From the NCBI RefSeq assembly GCF_049532895.1, contig NZ_CP064031.1, positions 496,001 to 560,000 of the forward strand: DNA of 64,000 bases, in the 5' to 3' direction. Of this stretch, positions 34,973 through 43,582 are shown piece by piece. The stretch comes from Dyella_B acidisoli (GTDB taxonomy: Bacteria > Pseudomonadota > Gammaproteobacteria > Xanthomonadales > Rhodanobacteraceae). The position numbers were made by a program, and so were the translations under genes. The number at the start of each line of letters is the position of its first letter. Position 1 is the first letter of the stretch. The notes under the pieces were generated by a model that was not told where the DNA came from, ran no database searches, and was given only the letters and a program-made list of their open reading frames with translations.

Positions 34973-36181
34973 ATGAACACGCCAGCCGCAACGTCGCTTG
35001 CGCAATGGCGGGAAGCCGCGCATGCCTGCCTGGACCGTGGGGATCTGCAGCAGGCCGCACAGCTGTTCCAGCATGTGCTAGGTGAAGTGCCGAGCGACTT
35101 GGAAGCCTTGCAGGTGGTGGGCACTGCGCAACTCTTCGACGCCGACTTTTCCGCCGCCGCTCAGACACTGCAGCGTGCCCTCGGTGTGGCACCGGAACTC
35201 TTCGTGGTGCGCCTGCGCTTGGGTATCGCACTGGAACAGCTCGGCCAACCTCATGAGGCGTTGACGGCCTACTTTGGCGCGCTGCGCACAGCACAAAGCC
35301 AAGGGCGTTGGCTCAGTGACGACACTACCGCCCCTGGTCTGCGCGAAGTGGTGAAGCACGCTATGCGCTACGTCGAAGCCGGACGGATGGCCTGGTTCCA
35401 TCGCGTGCTGGAACCTTTGCTGCAACGTTATGGCGCCAGCGAAATGCGACGGGTGCAGCATGGTTTGGACGGCTATCTAGGCGAGCGCGCCATTGCCATG
35501 GCCGATCCACGCCAGCGGCCCAAGTTTTTCTATTTTCCGGATATTCCCAGCCAGCCCTATTACCCGCGAGAGCGCTTCCCGTGGCAGGACGTGCTGGAGG
35601 CTGCCGCGGATGGGATACGCGACGAGCTTCGCACCGTGCTCACGCAGGAACAAAACCTGGAGGCATTTCTCGGGGCGCCATCGCCGGGCCAATCGCAGCA
35701 GGCGATGTTGCAGTCGTCAGGGGCGCACCCTGCGGCCTGGGATGCGTATTTTTTCTATCGGCACGGTGAGCGCTATGACGAGCACGCGGCGGCTTGTCCG
35801 CGCACAGCGGCGTTATTGGATAACTTGCCGCTCACGCATATCCGCGACCACGCTCCGGAAACGCTGTTCTCCGTGTTGAGTCCAGGCACGCATATCCTGC
35901 CGCATACGGGGGTGACCAACGTGCGCCTGGTGACGCACCTGCCACTGATCGTGCCGCCGGACTGCGCCTTGCGCGTGGGTGGCGAAAAGCATGTCTGGCA
36001 GGAAGGGTGTTGCGTGACGTTCGATGACACGTTCGAGCACGAAGCTTGGAATCGCAGCAGCGAAACGCGCGTGGTGTTGATCCTGGACAGTTGGAATCCC
36101 GATCTGACCGAGGCCGAACGCGAGGCAGTCACCGCGCTGATCGAAGCGATCGGTGATTTCAATACGACCAGTGTGGCGTAG
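34973..36181 (+). CDS. TPR-containing aspartyl/asparaginyl beta-hydroxylase (AspH family)
   Basis: 402 residues. Residues 10-100 form about three tetratricopeptide repeats (CLDRGDLQQAAQLFQHVL, VRLRLGIALEQLGQPHEAL); residues 200-385 form the AspH Fe(II)/2-oxoglutarate domain. Iron-site region HTGVTNVRLVTHLPL and the second histidine in FDDTFEHEAWN are present, plus the closing RVVLILDSWNP. Such enzymes hydroxylate Asp/Asn side chains in peptides. A GGGGAGGG ribosome site precedes ATG 34973. Convergent with a TPR-sulfotransferase; together with the receptor beyond it this repeats the gene content seen at 18.6-24.4 kb. Confidence 0.85.
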   Translation: MNTPAATSLAQWREAAHACLDRGDLQQAAQLFQHVLGEVPSDLEALQVVGTAQLFDADFSAAAQTLQRALGVAPELFVVRLRLGIALEQLGQPHEALTAYFGALRTAQSQGRWLSDDTTAPGLREVVKHAMRYVEAGRMAWFHRVLEPLLQRYGASEMRRVQHGLDGYLGERAIAMADPRQRPKFFYFPDIPSQPYYPRERFPWQDVLEAAADGIRDELRTVLTQEQNLEAFLGAPSPGQSQQAMLQSSGAHPAAWDAYFFYRHGERYDEHAAACPRTAALLDNLPLTHIRDHAPETLFSVLSPGTHILPHTGVTNVRLVTHLPLIVPPDCALRVGGEKHVWQEGCCVTFDDTFEHEAWNRSSETRVVLILDSWNPDLTEAEREAVTALIEAIGDFNTTSVA

Positions 36182-36201
36182 GTTGGGGCGCAAACCCCAA
36201 C
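36182..36201. terminator. Hairpin between convergent AspH and sulfotransferase genes
   Basis: Stem GTTGGGG (36182-36188) with CCCCAAC (36195-36201), filling the whole 20-base gap between two stop codons. Similar in form to the larger palindrome at 62454-62530. Probably a two-way terminator. Confidence 0.55.
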
Positions 36202-38058
36202 TTACACATCTGAGTAACCAAGCCGCGCCATCACCGGTCGCAGAATCGGCAACACCGGCTCGAACATCTCGCGATACGCGTGCCAGCGATGCACCGCGCG
36301 ACTGTGGATGCTTTGCGTCACCTGCGCGTAGCTTGGTGTGCTGATGTAACCCCTGCTGCGCGCATGTTCGGCAAAGCGCGCCATCGGCGCGGCATCGTCG
36401 ACATCGAGGAAATGACCCAGCTGCTGCACGTGTTCGTCGAAACGCGCAACGACTGATTCATAGCGCCATTCCAATACCCTTGGCGCAAACACTTCCGTTT
36501 GGCTGAACCAGTGATCGAGCGCACGCACGTAGCTGTGTGCCAATCGTTCCAGCGAGCTACACAAGACCATGAATGCCGGTGAGCGGAATGGCTGCATATA
36601 GCAACTCAGCAATACATCGCAGGGATGGCGCAGGCACAGGATGATGCGCGCTTCCGGAAACAACCGCACGATCATCGGCAGGCACAGCATGTTGAGTGGA
36701 TTCTTGTCGACGAGCCGTCGCGTGCCTAGTTGCGGAACGACGTGGTGCACCATTGCCGCGTAAACCTCGCGCAGCTGATCGGCTTCCACGTCAGTGAGGT
36801 TGGCCAATGCGGAAGGATAGGGTTGGCCGGCGAAGTTCATTCGCTCGGTCAACTCATGGATGAAGCCGCGTTCGTCCATCGCACAGAAATCAGGATGTGC
36901 ATCCAGCATCTGTTCCAGCAGCGTGGTGCCTGAGCGTGGAAAGCCGACCACGAAGACCGGGCTCTGCTCGGCGCGCGGCGATTTCAAGGGTTTCCAGCGA
37001 TCACGTTCGATGCGATTTACGCAAAGCTTGGCCATGGCCAGCGGCTCGCTGTCTTCGGCCATCAGCTCGGGAACGATGGTGCGTGCGATGGTGAGCTGCG
37101 TTGCATGCGCGTGTTGTAGAGCCTGCCATGCATCGTCGCGGCGTGCCTGCTTGTCGCGTGCGGCGGCAAGTCCGAAGGCGGCTTGCGCGTGTACGTCCGC
37201 ATCGTCCGCGATTGCCAGGATGCGTTCGTAGAGTTCGGCGGCGTGTTGCATATCACCACGTCGCGCAGCCACGGCCGCGTGCGCCAACCATGTGGCGCAA
37301 GCCAGCTGCGGTTGCTGTGCTGACACATTGTCCAACGGCAGCTGTGTTAGTTCGGCATCGGCTTGATCGAGCTGATTGCCGCGCTCATGCAGCAAAGCAC
37401 GCATGGCAATGATGCGTCCGCGTAACTGTTGAGTTGTGTCGTTTTCCGGCAGCAACGCTTGTTTCAGCGTGTGCAGCGCAATCTCCTGCTGACCTAACGT
37501 GGACAACATGCTCGCCAGTGTCAGCGCTTGCTCAGCAGGTTGTGGCGGCCAGGCGGCAGCGTTCTCCAGCATGGCTTCTTCGGTGACGTTGTCACCGCAC
37601 ACATGGCTGGCATGCGCGGCTTGCAGCCGTGCTTCGATGAAATTCGGCGCGAGCTGCACGGCTTCCAGGAGCGACTCGCGGGCGGCCAGCCAGTTCTTCT
37701 GTTGAAGGTGGAGCAGGCCGAGGTTGTAATGCACGTCGGCGTTTTGCGGAGCCAGCTTCAAGGCGTGCTCAAGGGCCTGGGCAGCGGTTTCTGCATCGCC
37801 TGATTCGCGAGCGACTAGCCCCAGGTTGTTCCAGTATTCGAAAGTGCGCGGCGCCAGTCGGGTCAGCCGGATGAGCAGGGGTAGCGCTTCGTGCGGCCTG
37901 CCTGTGGCGCGTAGTGCAAGCGCGCGTAGCAGTAGTGTGGTTTCGCTTTCGGGAAGGGTTTCGCTCAGGGTGAGCACGCGGTCCATGTCGCCCTGATGAA
38001 AGGCGGCGAGCATGGCGGCTTCCCGTTCGCGATCGGACGTTGTCAGGAATGGATCCAA
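36202..38058 (-). CDS. TPR-repeat sulfotransferase (copy 2)
   Basis: 618 residues. TPR array over about residues 10-330 (EYWNNLGLVARESGDAETA, DVHYNLGLLHLQQKNWLAA, HAQAAFGLAAARDKQ), then a PAPS-dependent sulfotransferase domain with GFPRSGTTLLEQML (5'-phosphosulfate loop) and the 3'-phosphate region ILCLRHPCDVLLSCY. Same architecture as the protein at 21972-23534 but about 100 residues longer in the TPR part and clearly divergent, so not a recent duplicate. It lies downstream of the TonB receptor on the same strand, with 153 bases of repeat DNA between, and may be expressed with it. Confidence 0.88.
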   Translation of the reverse strand: MDPFLTTSDREREAAMLAAFHQGDMDRVLTLSETLPESETTLLLRALALRATGRPHEALPLLIRLTRLAPRTFEYWNNLGLVARESGDAETAAQALEHALKLAPQNADVHYNLGLLHLQQKNWLAARESLLEAVQLAPNFIEARLQAAHASHVCGDNVTEEAMLENAAAWPPQPAEQALTLASMLSTLGQQEIALHTLKQALLPENDTTQQLRGRIIAMRALLHERGNQLDQADAELTQLPLDNVSAQQPQLACATWLAHAAVAARRGDMQHAAELYERILAIADDADVHAQAAFGLAAARDKQARRDDAWQALQHAHATQLTIARTIVPELMAEDSEPLAMAKLCVNRIERDRWKPLKSPRAEQSPVFVVGFPRSGTTLLEQMLDAHPDFCAMDERGFIHELTERMNFAGQPYPSALANLTDVEADQLREVYAAMVHHVVPQLGTRRLVDKNPLNMLCLPMIVRLFPEARIILCLRHPCDVLLSCYMQPFRSPAFMVLCSSLERLAHSYVRALDHWFSQTEVFAPRVLEWRYESVVARFDEHVQQLGHFLDVDDAAPMARFAEHARSRGYISTPSYAQVTQSIHSRAVHRWHAYREMFEPVLPILRPVMARLGYSDV

Positions 38059-38086
38059 GCTGCGTGTTCCGGCGTAGTGTATGGCT

Positions 38087-38194
38087 CCCTCCCCTGCTTG
38101 GCAGGGGAGGGCTGGGGTGGGGTTGTTTGAGCTTGCCGCGAGGTTGCCTCACCCCACCCCAACCCTCCCCTACTGCACGTAGGGTAGGGAGCGG
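38087..38194. repeat. Dispersed GC-rich palindromes, family B (copy 2)
   Basis: Two hairpins in the 153-base gap between the receptor and sulfotransferase genes: a CCTCCCCTGC...GCAGGGGAGG stem near 38089-38111 followed by GGGGTGGGG, and on the far side the inverse CCCCACCCC with CCTCCCC and a second small stem. The two halves are inverted copies of one unit around an unrelated centre. Confidence 0.7.
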
Positions 38195-38211
38195 TTCACG
38201 GCATGATTTTT

Positions 38212-41100
38212 TTAGAACTTCACCGTAGCCCGGGCCCAGTAATAGCGGCCCAGCACGTCATAAGTCGACGTATCTACGTTGTAGTTCAGGCCGTTCTGGT
38301 AGATCAGCGGCGGTGCCTTGTCGGCGATGTTGTCCACGCCGAATTCGAAGCGCGTCTTGATCGACGGCACCGAGTAAGCGATCTGTGCCGAGTGGTACAG
38401 GATCGACGCAACCGGCGCGGGCGCACCGGTGACGGCATCGGCGTTGAGGTTGGTCAGGTGATGGATATAGCGCGTCTGCCATTGCGCACTCCAGTTGCCC
38501 AACGACCAGTTGAGCGTGAGTGTGCCGCGCCAACGAGCGATGTTGCCGAACTGCTGCGTGTACGTACCCGCATAATTGACCACGTGCGCGCCGGGCTGGC
38601 CCGGCGTGGAGTCGTTGTAGAACGAACTGGTGTAGGTGGTGTTGAGTCCCACCTTGAAATTGCCGGGGTTGATGCTGCCCAGGTCGAAGTGCGGAATTGC
38701 ATAGCTCGTGCTGAAATCCACACCGCTGGTGCTGAGGTTGCCCAGGTTCACTTCCGGCGTATTCATGAAGTAGATCGCGCCGGCCAATGCGTTGGTGCTG
38801 GGGTAGCGATGGATGAAGTTGCAGTAGGGACTGCCTTCGTTGGCGAAGCACGCGTTGAGAATGGTTTGCGCAGCCAGCGGCGTCAGCAGGTCGTGCAGAT
38901 TGATGCGCCAAGCGTCGATGGTGGATGAAAAACCTTCCAGCCAACTCGGTGAGTACACCAGACCCAGGTCGTAGGACATGCCGTGTTCGGGCTTGAGGGC
39001 AACGCCCGCCGGTTTACCGCCCGAGTAGTAGCCGGTGATCTGCGGGGTCGGGTTGCCTTGCCATTGCGGTGGCACCGATGCGCAGGCCACCGGATGCGCG
39101 GCCAGCGTTGCAGCACTCAACCCCACGCAAGGATCGTTGATGGTGGGATTGGTAATGGTGATGCCGTCGTACAGTTCATCCAGGTTCGGTGCGCGGAATA
39201 CCTGCGTGGCAGTGGCACGTATCAGCAGATCGGCAATCGGCTTGTATTCCAGCGCGATCTTCTTGTTGGTGGTGGTGCCGGAGGTGCTGTAGTCAGATGC
39301 GCGCACGCCCAGATCCAGGTTCAAGCTGTAGGCGCCTGGTTTTTCCGATAGCAGCGGGATCAGTGTTTCGGCGTACAGCTCCTTCACGTTGATGGCGCCG
39401 CGGCCGGGTGAGCCGCAGGCTTCGGCCAGCACTGCGCAAGTGGCGGTACCCGGATTGAGAATCGCGTCCGGCGTGACCGTGTAGTTCATGCCATTCCAGC
39501 GATACAGCGCGCCGGCGGAGAGCTGCATGGCGCCGGCGGGAAGATCCCACAATTCGCCCGATGCATTGAACTGCACCTGCTTCATCGCGGCGGTGTACTG
39601 GTAGACCGGTGAGTCCACGCCATTCTTCAACTGGGCGGTGACGGAAGGATCGGACTGGTCGAAGATGTTGACCCCCGCGTTGATCACCGATTGCAGGGCG
39701 GCGATGTTCACTTCGTTGTAATCGACCTGCCTGCGGTTGGTGTAGCCGTAATTGATGCTCGCGTCCCACAGCCAGCTGCTTTGGCCAAAATGTCCGCGCA
39801 AGCCGGTATTGATCTGGAAGTTGTCGGTGTCGTAGGTATGCAGGCGCGTGCCCAGTCCGGTGAAGCGCGTGTTCATCACGTAGCTGGTGCCGGCAAAGCC
39901 CGGTGGCGTACCAAAGGTGACGCCGAACGGGTTGATCGGGTTGTTTGCCGCGATATACCAGCCATCACTGGTGCCGGTAGGTGCTGGCGCGTCCTGGCCG
40001 GCGGAGTTGGTGCGGTTGTAGAACACATCGGCAAACGCCGTGAGGTTCGACGTGATGTTGTAGTTGCCGAGCACAAAGAAGTTCACGCGCTTCTGCTCGG
40101 TCTGGATGTAGTTGTAGCCGTTGTAGTTGAAGACGTCGGTAGCGTTGTGGAAGCAGCGGTAGTCGCTGAGGCTGCTGCCGTTGCCCTGGGCTAGCGTCAC
40201 ATAGGTGTTGCCCTGGATGTTGACGTCGCATCCGCCAGGCGAAAGACCGGCTGGAATCAGGATGTGCCCGGCGGGAGTGGTGTGCGAACCCGCCGGTGCG
40301 ACTACGCCGCTGGACAGATACAGCGCTTGCTGTGAAAAACCGCGCCGCGTGGCCAGCACAGGCGTGTATTTGTTCCAATCGATACCGGCCACGATATTGC
40401 CAGCTTCGCCGCTGGCGCCGGTGGTGAAGTTGAAGCCGCGTCGTTGGCCATCGCCGTGGCTGGAAATGCCATCGTTGATGCTGAATTCCGCGCCCTTGAA
40501 ATCCTTGCGCAGATGAAAGTTCACCACGCCACCGATCGCGTCTGAACCATAAGCGGTCGAAGCGCCTTCGGCCAACACGTCCACGCTCTGGATCATGTTC
40601 TGCGGAATCATGTTGAGATCGGCGTTGGCCAGGCGTTGGCCATCCACCAGTACCAGCGTGCGGTTGGTGCCCATGCCGCGCAGCGAAACGCGCGAAGCGC
40701 CATCACCGCCTTCCAACGTTGGGCTGGCGACGCCGCCGCCGTTACTGTTGTTGGCTGGATTGGTGGCGTAGCCGGAAACGCTGGGCAACTGCTGCAGCAC
40801 ATCGCCAAGCGTAGGGCTGCCGTTGTTGGTGAGGGCGGCGCGGTCCAGCGTGATCACGGGGCTGGCGGTTTCGGTATCGACGCGGCGGATCAGCGAGCCG
40901 GTCACCGTCATCGCTTCCAGCGTTTTGGCTTTCGACGCCTGGGGTTGCTCTGCAGTGTTTTGCGTGGAGGTGTTCTGCTGCGCCGAATTGTTCTGTTGTG
41001 CGCTGTTGTCTTGTGCGTGGACGACGACGGCTGACGAGGTGATGCCAACGGACAATGCCAGACGTACTGCAATGGACAAGCGATTGTAGTGGGCTTGCAT
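38212..41100 (-). CDS. TonB-dependent outer-membrane receptor (copy 2)
   Basis: 962 residues. Signal peptide cleaved near VVVHAQ (about residue 29), then a Gln/Asn-rich linker of near-repeats (QDNSAQQNNSAQQN), a TonB-box-like LEAMTVTG, and a plug with SPTLGDVLQQLPS, GMGTNRTLVLVDGQRLA and EGASTAYGSDAIGGVVNF, all standard. The barrel ends in an aromatic residue (VKF). The start at ATG 41100 has GGGGAG five bases ahead; the open frame upstream is not coding. The VTGS-x-IRR plug type is common among xanthomonad and sphingomonad receptors; substrate unknown. Confidence 0.92.
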   Translation of the reverse strand: MQAHYNRLSIAVRLALSVGITSSAVVVHAQDNSAQQNNSAQQNTSTQNTAEQPQASKAKTLEAMTVTGSLIRRVDTETASPVITLDRAALTNNGSPTLGDVLQQLPSVSGYATNPANNSNGGGVASPTLEGGDGASRVSLRGMGTNRTLVLVDGQRLANADLNMIPQNMIQSVDVLAEGASTAYGSDAIGGVVNFHLRKDFKGAEFSINDGISSHGDGQRRGFNFTTGASGEAGNIVAGIDWNKYTPVLATRRGFSQQALYLSSGVVAPAGSHTTPAGHILIPAGLSPGGCDVNIQGNTYVTLAQGNGSSLSDYRCFHNATDVFNYNGYNYIQTEQKRVNFFVLGNYNITSNLTAFADVFYNRTNSAGQDAPAPTGTSDGWYIAANNPINPFGVTFGTPPGFAGTSYVMNTRFTGLGTRLHTYDTDNFQINTGLRGHFGQSSWLWDASINYGYTNRRQVDYNEVNIAALQSVINAGVNIFDQSDPSVTAQLKNGVDSPVYQYTAAMKQVQFNASGELWDLPAGAMQLSAGALYRWNGMNYTVTPDAILNPGTATCAVLAEACGSPGRGAINVKELYAETLIPLLSEKPGAYSLNLDLGVRASDYSTSGTTTNKKIALEYKPIADLLIRATATQVFRAPNLDELYDGITITNPTINDPCVGLSAATLAAHPVACASVPPQWQGNPTPQITGYYSGGKPAGVALKPEHGMSYDLGLVYSPSWLEGFSSTIDAWRINLHDLLTPLAAQTILNACFANEGSPYCNFIHRYPSTNALAGAIYFMNTPEVNLGNLSTSGVDFSTSYAIPHFDLGSINPGNFKVGLNTTYTSSFYNDSTPGQPGAHVVNYAGTYTQQFGNIARWRGTLTLNWSLGNWSAQWQTRYIHHLTNLNADAVTGAPAPVASILYHSAQIAYSVPSIKTRFEFGVDNIADKAPPLIYQNGLNYNVDTSTYDVLGRYYWARATVKF

Positions 41101-41278
41101 GGTGACTCCCCGAATAGTGGCGGTAGAGAGCACCGGTGCAACGAGAAATGTCTGCCGTTTTCCCTCCGTACGGCTAAACGTGTGAACGTCTGGACATCTC
41201 TTGCGAAGTTGCCCCAGTGTCCCCCGGTGCAACTGTTTCAAAAATTTAACGAGGAGTAAAGGACGTTTTCTCTCTATT

Positions 41279-41911
41279 TTAAAGATGAGAAAGGTGGCGC
41301 ATCGCCTCGGTGACCACTGGCTCGATGGCTTCCGTCCATAAAGCATATTGCGCGCCAGACGGGTGCAGGCCGTCCGAAGCGACTAGCCCTGCGTGCTCGC
41401 GTGAAATACCCGTGATGTTGACGAAATGCGCGCCGGTTTCGGTCGCTTCGTCGCGCGCGATCGCATTGAAATCATCCAGCTCGTGGGCGATCTGCCTGCG
41501 ATCGCGGCCGCTGGCATAACCGAATGGCGTCACGCCCCAGTCGGGAATGGACACCACCACCACGCGTTCGGCGTGACGATCGGCCAGTGTCACGGCGCGC
41601 ATCAGCAAGGCACGAAACTGCTCGCGGTATTCCTCCGCCGGACGGCCGCGATACTGATTGTTCACGCCGATCAGCAGAGTGACCAGATCGTAGCCGGGAG
41701 CGAATGCAGCTTGATCCATGCCGGCGGACAGTTCGTCCGTGGTCCAGCCAGTCACAGCGACGATCTGCGGATCGCCGACTGCGATTCTCTGCTTGCGCAG
41801 TTTTTCCACCAGCTGCATCGGCCATCGCGCTTGGGCGGGAACGTCTTCGCCGATGGTGTACGAATCGCCCAGGGCGAGATAACGCAAGGGATGCTCTGCT
41901 CTATTTTGCAT
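41279..41911 (-). CDS. SGNH/GDSL-family hydrolase
   Basis: 210 residues. Block I YLALGDSYTIGED with the nucleophile Ser, block III LLIGVNNQYRG (Gly/Asn oxyanion), and block V SDGLHPSG with the catalytic Asp and His. Probably an intracellular esterase or lipase-like enzyme, as no signal sequence is present. Typical relatives begin only a few residues before YLALGDS. Here the start codon and first eight codons (MQNRAEHP) lie inside one arm of a perfect 29-bp inverted repeat whose other arm abuts the end of the aminotransferase gene. The frame is open further upstream through that structure. Confidence 0.85.
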   Translation of the reverse strand: MQNRAEHPLRYLALGDSYTIGEDVPAQARWPMQLVEKLRKQRIAVGDPQIVAVTGWTTDELSAGMDQAAFAPGYDLVTLLIGVNNQYRGRPAEEYREQFRALLMRAVTLADRHAERVVVVSIPDWGVTPFGYASGRDRRQIAHELDDFNAIARDEATETGAHFVNITGISREHAGLVASDGLHPSGAQYALWTEAIEPVVTEAMRHLSHL

Positions 41912-42156
41912 AGGCGTCACCGGTCCTGTCTGTTCGCAGATCACAGGGGCGTCGGCGAAGGCAGACTGGCCGTCTGTCGAGACGATGGACTGAAGAGATG
42001 CGGACAGACAGGGCCGGCCCGAAGGGTGATGTTCAGAAGGCCCGCAGGCTGTGCCGCGCGACTTGAAAAGACGGCCAGTCTTCCCTGCGTCGCGCAGCAC
42101 ACCCTGCAAGCCTTCTGGACATCATGCCGCCTATGCAAAATAGAGCAGAGCATCCC
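41888..42156. repeat. Nested inverted-repeat structure around the SGNH hydrolase start
   Basis: Outer arms are a perfect 29-bp inverted repeat at 41888-41916 and 42128-42156. Inside lie two more palindromes: 19-base arms at 41920-41938 and 41999-42017 (17 matches, the rest G-U compatible) and 32-base arms at 42031-42062 and 42089-42120 (27 matches). Their loops carry the mutually complementary 13-mers 41963-41975 and 42069-42081. No transposase, target duplication or gene was seen inside. It could be a small mobile element, an invertible segment, or a regulatory RNA structure covering the hydrolase start codon. Confidence 0.85.
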
Positions 42157-42161
42157 CATCA

Positions 42162-43409
42162 TCAACCCGCTGCGACCGCGGCGCGCGGTGTTTCCTCGAC
42201 AGCCATGCGCTCCAGCACACGTTCCATGCGTACGAACACTTCGCGCAACTGTGCCGGCTGCGGCAGCAGGGTAAGGCGCATGTGGCGGCTGTTCGGCACG
42301 TTGAAGCTGGTGCCCGGCACGATCAGCACGGATTCTTCTTCAAGCAGGCGCAGCGCGAAGGCGTTGTCGTCGAAATTGGCGATAGCGTCGCTGCGTACGC
42401 GCGGGAAGGCGTAAATCGCGCCTTCCGGTGCGACCACATCCAGAAACTGGCTGGACGCGACGCCATCCAATACGGCTTGCCGCGCTTGGTATAGACGTCC
42501 GGTTGGTGCGGTAAGCGCGTTGATAGTTGGCGCATCCTGCAGCGCAGGAATCACTGCCCACTGTGCAGTGACGTTTGCACATAGGCGCAAGGCAGCAAGC
42601 AACTGCAAGGCATCGCGATATTCATGCGTGCGTGCCGGATCGCCGGAAAGGCTGAGCCAACCCACGCGATAGCCGCAGGCGCGATGCACTTTGCTCAAGC
42701 CGCCGAAGCTGAGGCAGGGCGTGGTGCCCGCGATTTCGGCCAAAGGCTGGAACGGTGCGCCGTCGTAGAGAATCTCGTCGTAGATCTCATCGCACAGCAG
42801 CAGCAAACGATGCCGCGCGGCGATTTCCACGATCTGCTCCAGCAGTGCGCGCGGATACACCGCGCCGGTGGGATTGTTCGGATTGACCATCACCAGCGCA
42901 CGCGTGCGCGGGGTGATCAGGGCTTCCATTTCTTCCGGATCCGGCATGTGCCGGTTCTCGGCGAGGCAACGGTAATAGCGCGGTACGCCACCGTTGAGAA
43001 TGGTGGCAGCGCTCCACAGCGGATAATCCGGGCTCGGCAGCAGCACTTCGTCGCCCGGCTGCAGCAGGGCGCGCAGGCTCAGGTCGATCAGTTCGCTAAC
43101 CCCGTTGCCGATGAAGATGCGTTCCACCTGCACATGGCGCGCGCCACGTGCGCGTTGCAAGGTGGCGATGGCTTCGCGGGCCTCTTCCAGACCTTGTTCG
43201 TGACCGTAGGCTTCGCTTTCGTGCAAATGCGCGGCGATGGCTTCGCGCAGATGAGCCGGCACCGAAAAACCGTAACGGGCCGGATTGCCGATGTTGAGCT
43301 TGATGATCGGCGTACCCGCCGCTTCCAGTTCGCGCGCACGACGCGTCAGCGCGCCACGGATTTCATAGCGCACTTCGGCCAGGTGCGCGCTGGGCTTGAT
43401 CGGGGACAA
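42162..43409 (-). CDS. alaA: PLP-dependent aminotransferase, AlaA-like (class I/II)
   Basis: 415 residues. Fold-type I aminotransferase; the closest well-known relatives are glutamate-pyruvate (alanine) aminotransferases. Visible: KLNIGNPARYGF near the N-terminus, PSPDYPLW, the aspartate region NPNNPTGAVY, CDEIYDEILYDG, the PLP-lysine motif FGGLSKVHRACGYRVGW, and the substrate arginine in RHMRLTLLP. The start is a TTG at 43409, with AAAGGA about ten bases upstream; this places MSPIKPSAHLAEVRYEIRG at the N-terminus, as expected. A leader hairpin with T tract lies just ahead. Transcription may run on into the SGNH hydrolase gene. Confidence 0.85.
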   Translation of the reverse strand: MSPIKPSAHLAEVRYEIRGALTRRARELEAAGTPIIKLNIGNPARYGFSVPAHLREAIAAHLHESEAYGHEQGLEEAREAIATLQRARGARHVQVERIFIGNGVSELIDLSLRALLQPGDEVLLPSPDYPLWSAATILNGGVPRYYRCLAENRHMPDPEEMEALITPRTRALVMVNPNNPTGAVYPRALLEQIVEIAARHRLLLLCDEIYDEILYDGAPFQPLAEIAGTTPCLSFGGLSKVHRACGYRVGWLSLSGDPARTHEYRDALQLLAALRLCANVTAQWAVIPALQDAPTINALTAPTGRLYQARQAVLDGVASSQFLDVVAPEGAIYAFPRVRSDAIANFDDNAFALRLLEEESVLIVPGTSFNVPNSRHMRLTLLPQPAQLREVFVRMERVLERMAVEETPRAAVAAG

Positions 43410-43434
43410 CGGTCTCTAGTCCTTTGGGATTGAA

Positions 43435-43458
43435 AAAAGCCGGCCTGCCGCCGGTTTT
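43435..43458 (-). promoter_or_regulatory. Terminator-like hairpin in the aminotransferase leader
   Basis: Read on the minus strand: stem CCGGC/GCCGG with a 5-base loop, extended by an AAAA/TTTT pairing past one bulged base, then six T. It ends 22 bases before the TTG start. A second hairpin (43465-43470 with 43476-43481) precedes it. Together they could form an attenuator. Confidence 0.45.
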
Positions 43459-43582
43459 CACGATCCTAACAGCGAGTTAGGGCGTCGTGGGGACGGGATG
43501 AGGCAAAAAAACGGAAAAGCGTTTGCACTTCATTTCATATGTCTTTCCCGATCTCTGGCGAAGGTGGGCATAATCCCGACCT

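Noticed and set aside
41941..42165. 74-codon minus-strand frame within the inverted-repeat structure
   Set aside because: Made up of the palindrome arms; no ribosome site and no protein features.
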